Positions 60,835 through 64,000 of a DNA stretch of 64,000 bases are shown piece by piece; position 1 is the first letter of the stretch; each line of letters starts with the position of its first letter. Source of the stretch: VXMO01 sp965205915 (GTDB lineage Bacteria; Chloroflexota; Dehalococcoidia; UBA6926); the NCBI GenBank assembly GCA_965205915.1, contig OZ242191.1:2170001-2234000 (forward strand), given 5' to 3'. Both the position numbers and the translations under genes were made by a program. The notes under the pieces were generated by a model, which worked only from the letters and a program-made list of their open reading frames with translations, was not told the origin of the DNA and did no database searches.

Positions 60835-61446
60835 TCACTCCAACCACGTGACCGTTTCCGAGTGCGGTGTCCGCTGCGTCGTCGGCGTCTCCATGGCCTG
60901 ACCGAGGAACACAGCCCCTACCATCGTCCATGCGTCGTCCGCGCCAAGAATCCCGGCCAGGCCGGGAATCCTCGTGAGACTTCCCGTCGTCCACCCCAGG
61001 TGGAGGCCCTCCGCGACCGCGGCGAGGGCCATGTTCTGAACAGCGCAGCAGGACGATGCATAATTCTCCCGGGTGATCTCCGCGATGAGGCCGGGAACGC
61101 TGTACACATACACCATCGCAGGGGCGCTAAGCACACGATCCCGGGTTTCATCCGCCGACCGCCGTTTCTGCTCCGGGTTCGGATTGGTCACTTCATCGTA
61201 TTTCGTCTGCCACGCAAGCTCAGCGATCCTTATCCGTATCGGACTGTCCTTCTCGATCACAAAGAACCGCGTAGGCTCCGTAAGCCGATGATTGGGAGCC
61301 CAGATCGCCGCGGAAAAGAGCCGCTCCAGCGTCTCGCGGGGAACCGCCTCGCCCGTGAGTTCCTTCACATTGCGCCTGCGAAAGATCGCCTCGTACACGC
61401 TGACTGAACTCGCCGGTATCTCAACATCACCGCTGTCTAACTTCAT
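60835..61446 (-). CDS. Nitroreductase family protein
   Basis: A 203-residue FMN-dependent oxidoreductase. It begins VYEAIFRRRNVKELTG (the family's RRS/RRNxR FMN-binding start), then FSAAIWAPNHRLTEPTRFFVI, and CCAVQNMALAAVAEGLHLGW near the C-terminus. The physiological substrate is unknown; related enzymes reduce nitro compounds, quinones or flavins. Its ATG overlaps the stop of a small upstream reading frame by four bases. It lies upstream of the sterol methyltransferase on the same strand, 200 bp apart. Confidence 0.9.
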   Translation of the reverse strand: MKLDSGDVEIPASSVSVYEAIFRRRNVKELTGEAVPRETLERLFSAAIWAPNHRLTEPTRFFVIEKDSPIRIRIAELAWQTKYDEVTNPNPEQKRRSADETRDRVLSAPAMVYVYSVPGLIAEITRENYASSCCAVQNMALAAVAEGLHLGWTTGSLTRIPGLAGILGADDAWTMVGAVFLGQAMETPTTQRTPHSETVTWLE

Positions 61447-61664
61447 TTCCGTGTCCTGTCCCCCGAGGCTCTGATACCAACCATGTTAGCCCGACACAAG
61501 CGCCCGCCGGGGCCAACCGCCACAAGAACCCCCAACGCGGCATAAACAACAACAAGAGCGCCAGCCACCGCGCAACCGCATCCCCACGCACTCTCCACTT
61601 GCTGGATACCAACATGGATGCGCCTCAATTCCGCAACAAGAATGTTTCCATCAAAGCGAGCCAT
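61443..61664 (-). CDS. Possible small membrane protein coupled to the nitroreductase gene
   Basis: A candidate 73-residue frame: an amphipathic start (MARFDGNILVAELRRI), then one strongly hydrophobic segment (CAVAGALVVVYAALGVLVAV) and a basic tail. Its TGA overlaps the nitroreductase ATG (ATGA), typical of coupling. No ribosome site is visible and no family is recognised, so it may be a chance frame. Confidence 0.35.
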   Translation of the reverse strand: MARFDGNILVAELRRIHVGIQQVESAWGCGCAVAGALVVVYAALGVLVAVGPGGRLCRANMVGIRASGDRTRK

Positions 61665-61765
61665 GGCCGGATGAACGAGGGCCTGCACGTATGGTATTGC
61701 GAACTTTTGTGAGGAAGGCGCCGATGGCTGGGGATGTGGTTCCTGCCAGCCTGGGGAATCGCCTC

Positions 61766-61815
61766 TTGACATGCAATCCTATGGTTGCGTATTGTCTGTG
61801 TGCATGCACACAGAC
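61766..61815 (+). promoter_or_regulatory. Promoter and 22-bp palindromic operator of the arsR-VOC operon
   Basis: TTGACA (61,766-61,771), 18-base spacer, TATTGT (61,790-61,795). A perfect 22-bp palindrome at 61,794-61,815 (half-site GTCTGTGTGCA) begins inside the -10 and covers the ATG at 61,804. Binding there would block both transcription and initiation, so autoregulation by the encoded ArsR-type protein is the natural reading. Confidence 0.75.
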
Positions 61816-62076
61816 TTGGTCTTCAATGCACTCGCGGATCCAACACGAAGGTTGATGCTGGACGAGCTCTCCGAGCGCAACGAGCAGACGCTCTACGAGC
61901 TCACAGCGCGCTTAATCATGCGGCATGAAGTCGCCATCTCCCGACAGGCCCTGGCCAAGCACATTGATCTCCTGGAAAAAGCAGGGCTCGTAAGCTCAGA
62001 GAATCGTGGCAAGTATCGAATGCTTGTCTTCAACGATGAACCCCTCAGGACTGTCATGGATCGATGGCTCAAGTGA
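61804..62076 (+). CDS. ArsR-family winged-helix repressor
   Basis: A 90-residue DNA-binding regulator: FNALADPTRRLMLDELSER opens the winged helix, ISRQALAKHIDLLEKAGLV is the recognition region and RGKYRMLVFNDEPLRTV the wing and final helix. There are no metal-binding cysteines in the usual helix, so the inducer is probably not a metal. It is the first gene of a two-gene operon with the following VOC protein. The start codon lies within a perfect palindrome. Confidence 0.9.
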   Translation: MHTDLVFNALADPTRRLMLDELSERNEQTLYELTARLIMRHEVAISRQALAKHIDLLEKAGLVSSENRGKYRMLVFNDEPLRTVMDRWLK

Positions 62077-62103
62077 CACTTTGAGAAGAAAAGGAGGCCA
62101 GAT

Positions 62104-62487
62104 ATGCGCATTACACTCACCGGCGTTTTCGTAAGTGACCAAGACGAAGCTCTGAGGTTCTACACAGAGACCCTCGGCTTTGTGAAGAAGCATGACGTGC
62201 CTGTGGGGGAATTCAAGTGGCTTACCGTCGTCTCGCCCGATGACCCGGATGGAACCGAGCTTCTGCTTGAACCAAATGACAACCCGGTAGCACAAGAATT
62301 TCAGAAAGGGATATTTGACCAGGGCATCCCAGCGGCGTCCTTTAGCGTTATGGACATCCGTGCAGAGTATGAGAAACTGAGGTTACGGGGCGTCGCTTTT
62401 ACTATGGAGCCAACAGAATTGGCCAGCGTCACTATTGCAGTCTTTGACGACACCTGCGGCAACCTGATCCAGATAATGCAGACGTAA
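62104..62487 (+). CDS. VOC/glyoxalase-fold protein
   Basis: A 127-residue protein of two beta-alpha-beta-beta-beta modules (TLTGVFVSDQDEALRFYTET, then SVMDIRAEYEKLRLRGVAF), with metal-ligand-type residues near WLTVVSP, GTELLLEP and DTCGNLIQIMQT. VOC members include glyoxalases, dioxygenases and antibiotic-binding proteins; which applies cannot be told. AAGGAGG precedes the ATG. ArsR-VOC pairs are common as small detoxification operons. Confidence 0.88.
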   Translation: MRITLTGVFVSDQDEALRFYTETLGFVKKHDVPVGEFKWLTVVSPDDPDGTELLLEPNDNPVAQEFQKGIFDQGIPAASFSVMDIRAEYEKLRLRGVAFTMEPTELASVTIAVFDDTCGNLIQIMQT

Positions 62488-62546
62488 CGACGATCGACCA
62501 GACTGCCCTATTTGGGTCGCGGGCGCAGCCTGGTCCGTCAGGCACT

Positions 62547-62621
62547 TGGTGGGCCCGGCAGTGATCGAACCTGCGACCTATCGGTTATGAGCCGACTGCT
62601 CTGCCACTGAGCTACCAGGGG
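62547..62621 (-). tRNA. tRNA-like gene with CAT anticodon and unpaired acceptor stem, possible pseudo-tRNA
   Basis: D-arm (GCTC/GAGC), anticodon arm with loop CTCATAA, T-loop TTCGATC and a 3' CCA are all in place, as for tRNA-Met or tRNA-Ile2. But the acceptor halves CCCCTGG and CGGGCCC do not pair, and the T-stem has a G-A mismatch. The 3' half would need GGGCCCG at the 5' end; the actual 5' end resembles that of the tRNA-Arg at 18.4 kb. It is probably a recombinant or decayed tRNA. Confidence 0.6.
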
Positions 62622-62728
62622 CTGTAGGACACTATCCATTCCATCGTTGCTGTAAATGACCATGACGTGCCGGATGGATCTGGATCGCTGGGCAGAGAGT
62701 GATGGAATTGGCTGTAATAGATGGTGTA

Positions 62729-63062
62729 ACCACCTCGAACTCGCTCGACATTTCGGTGCTGCGGCGCCGCATGACGAGCTTGGAGAATATGACGTGCGAG
62801 GTTGACGAGCCGATGTCGATGCCGACGCTCGTCAGCCGCAGCCGATCCGGGTTGATGGGAAACCGTCGTCTGCGATGGAGCCGAAGACCGCCTCGTCTTC
62901 CGCTCCGAAATGTCCGTGCTCCCAAGGATCGTCGTGCACGGGGCCGCCTTTCAAGTACGGACGCGCGTGTACAGAGCCGGGAATATACGGGACCTCGGCT
63001 CGCCTAAACGCCGCGCGACCGGGAATCTCGGCAATCTTATGCTCCAACACGAGCAGCGGCAA
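62729..63062 (-). pseudogene. Frameshifted N-terminal remnant of a EutA-like actin-fold ATPase
   Basis: Minus-strand reading gives DDPWEHGHFGAEDEAVFGSI and ADDGFP, then one missing base, then INPDRLRLTSVGIDIGSSTS and HVIFSKLVMRRR ... SSEFEVV. DIGSSTSH is the phosphate-1 loop of the EutA/ethanolamine ammonia-lyase reactivase type. Homology ends by about 62,730, roughly 100 bp from the aberrant tRNA. The rest of the ~450-residue protein is missing, so it is non-functional. Confidence 0.7.
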
Positions 63063-63145
63063 GGCGCGGGGCGCGCAGGCGGTTGACCATACCGGCGAGG
63101 CCTAATACATTACTGATTAGTTATAAAACCTGGAGGTTATTGATT

Positions 63146-63487
63146 GTGCGCGCAGAAACTCTCGACTCAACGTTCGCAGCGCTTGCCGACCCCACCAGAC
63201 GGGCGATTCTCGCGCGCCTTGCTTCAGGCGAGGCGTCGGTCAAAGAGGTAGGGGAGTCATTCGAGATGACCCAGCCGGCTGTCTCCAAGCACCTCAAGGT
63301 GCTGGAGCGCGCGGGCTTGGTCTCGCGTGGACGGGATGGGCAGCGGCGGCCGAGCCGCATCGAGGCCAAGCCTCTCGCGGAGGTCGCCGACTACATCGAG
63401 CGGTACCGTGGCTTTTGGGAGGAAGGGTTCGGCGGCTTGGATGAGTACTTGCAGGAACTAAAGAAGAAAGAAGGAGGGGCAGAATGA
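63146..63487 (+). CDS. ArsR-family regulator paired with an SRPBCC protein
   Basis: A 113-residue winged-helix repressor: STFAALADPTRRAILARLAS, the recognition helix EMTQPAVSKHLKVLERAGLV, and the wing SRGRDGQRRPSRI. The C-terminal helix (YIERYRGFWEEGFGGLDEYL) is the extension of the subgroup that partners with AHSA1/SRPBCC genes. GTG 63,146 follows TGGAGG by nine bases; its stop overlaps the next ATG by four. The ligand is unknown. Confidence 0.9.
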   Translation: MRAETLDSTFAALADPTRRAILARLASGEASVKEVGESFEMTQPAVSKHLKVLERAGLVSRGRDGQRRPSRIEAKPLAEVADYIERYRGFWEEGFGGLDEYLQELKKKEGGAE

Positions 63488-63948
63488 CTCAAGGTGATAG
63501 CGTGGAGCTTGTCATAAAGCGCGTGTTCGATGCGCCGCGGGAGATGGTGTGGAGGGCGTGGACGGAGCCTGAGCACATCGTGCAGTGGTGGGGGCCGCGA
63601 GGATGCACGACACGCGTCGAGGAGTTCGATTTCCGCGCAGGAGGAGCATGGCGTTACGTCATGCTGACCCCCGACGGTTCCGAGATGCCGCAGAGTGGCG
63701 TCTTCCGCGAGATCGTCGCGCGGGAGACTATCGTGACCTCGGCCGAGTTTGGTGTGGGCGCCGATCTCACTCAGGAGGTGGTCCTGACCTGGCGGTTTGA
63801 GGACCTTGGGGAAAAGACGAAGCTCGCCATGCGTATCACGCATCCATCGGCCGAAATCCGCCGCCAGCACGAGGAGATGGGCGTGCTGATGGGTTGGAAT
63901 TCAAACTTCGATAGCTTGGACGACTACATACCGGCGCTCGCGGCGTAA
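63484..63948 (+). CDS. SRPBCC (AHSA1-type) domain protein
   Basis: A 154-residue START/Bet v1-like fold protein: VIKRVFDAPREMVWRAWTEP, HIVQWWGPRGCTT, FDFRAGGAWRYVM and the C-terminal helix WNSNFDSLDDYIPAL. This family binds hydrophobic small molecules in a cavity and often occurs, as here, translationally coupled behind an ArsR regulator. The ligand and role are not known. Confidence 0.9.
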   Translation: MTQGDSVELVIKRVFDAPREMVWRAWTEPEHIVQWWGPRGCTTRVEEFDFRAGGAWRYVMLTPDGSEMPQSGVFREIVARETIVTSAEFGVGADLTQEVVLTWRFEDLGEKTKLAMRITHPSAEIRRQHEEMGVLMGWNSNFDSLDDYIPALAA

Positions 63949-64000
63949 TCGGCCACAGGGTAGCACCGAGCGAGGGGAGAGGAGCGCGTCTCCAAGGTCA

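Overview
The window is a high-GC bacterial chromosome segment. It most resembles an aerobic, uncultured Chloroflexota (SAR202/Dehalococcoidia-type) genome. That placement is inferred from gene content, not measured: a caa3-type oxidase with a cytochrome c-fused subunit II, a heme A synthase/heme O synthase fusion, a System I cytochrome c maturation operon, a MoaD-MoaE fusion, and the rpsP-khpA-rimM-yebC-ruvC gene order. Three very large secreted repeat proteins and several decayed mobile-element genes would fit a marine or host-associated life.

Layout. 1-11 kb (minus strand) holds a Calx-beta-like repeat protein of more than 2,200 residues that runs off the left edge, and an 1,109-residue modular secreted protein with fibronectin type III domains. 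11.4-13.4 kb is a NarL-type two-component pair. 13.7-18.4 kb is an accessory island ending at a tRNA-Arg gene. It contains a broken serine recombinase, a frameshifted HsdR C-terminus, a secreted amidase and a DUF4160/DUF2442-XRE pair whose second gene is cut at the tRNA. A 23-bp exact repeat of the tRNA 3' end lies at 14,052 and 18,349. 18.5-24.2 kb carries a CPA2 antiporter, YraN, two FmdB zinc ribbons, an IS30 fragment and a secreted fibronectin-repeat protein. 24.2-25.2 kb is repeat-rich spacer around tRNA-Asn.

25-29 kb: glycyl-tRNA synthetase, an SbcD-acetyltransferase fusion and MoaD-MoaE. 29-36.5 kb: the cytochrome oxidase and heme A assembly operon. 36.5-43.7 kb, convergent with it: ccmD-C-B-A, two accessory membrane genes, ccmH, ccmF and ccmE. 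The ccm system would attach the heme c needed by the oxidase subunit II tail. 43.9-54.2 kb: translation and DNA-repair housekeeping (rpsP, khpA, rimM, yebC, ruvC, ruvA, uvrB, mrp) mixed with an acyl-CoA dehydrogenase, duplicated HEPN-like genes and a PIN protein. 54.2-58.3 kb: a coiled-coil membrane protein between imperfect 31-bp direct repeats, then ftsK.

58.4-64 kb: galU behind an 18-codon micro-ORF and terminator, a eukaryote-like sterol C-24 methyltransferase, a nitroreductase, ArsR-VOC and ArsR-SRPBCC pairs, an aberrant CAU-anticodon tRNA and a decayed EutA-like gene. The methyltransferase, the tRNA-Arg island, the micro-ORF, the SbcD-GNAT fusion and a recurrent TANNNT-N6-start promoter layout most deserve a second look.
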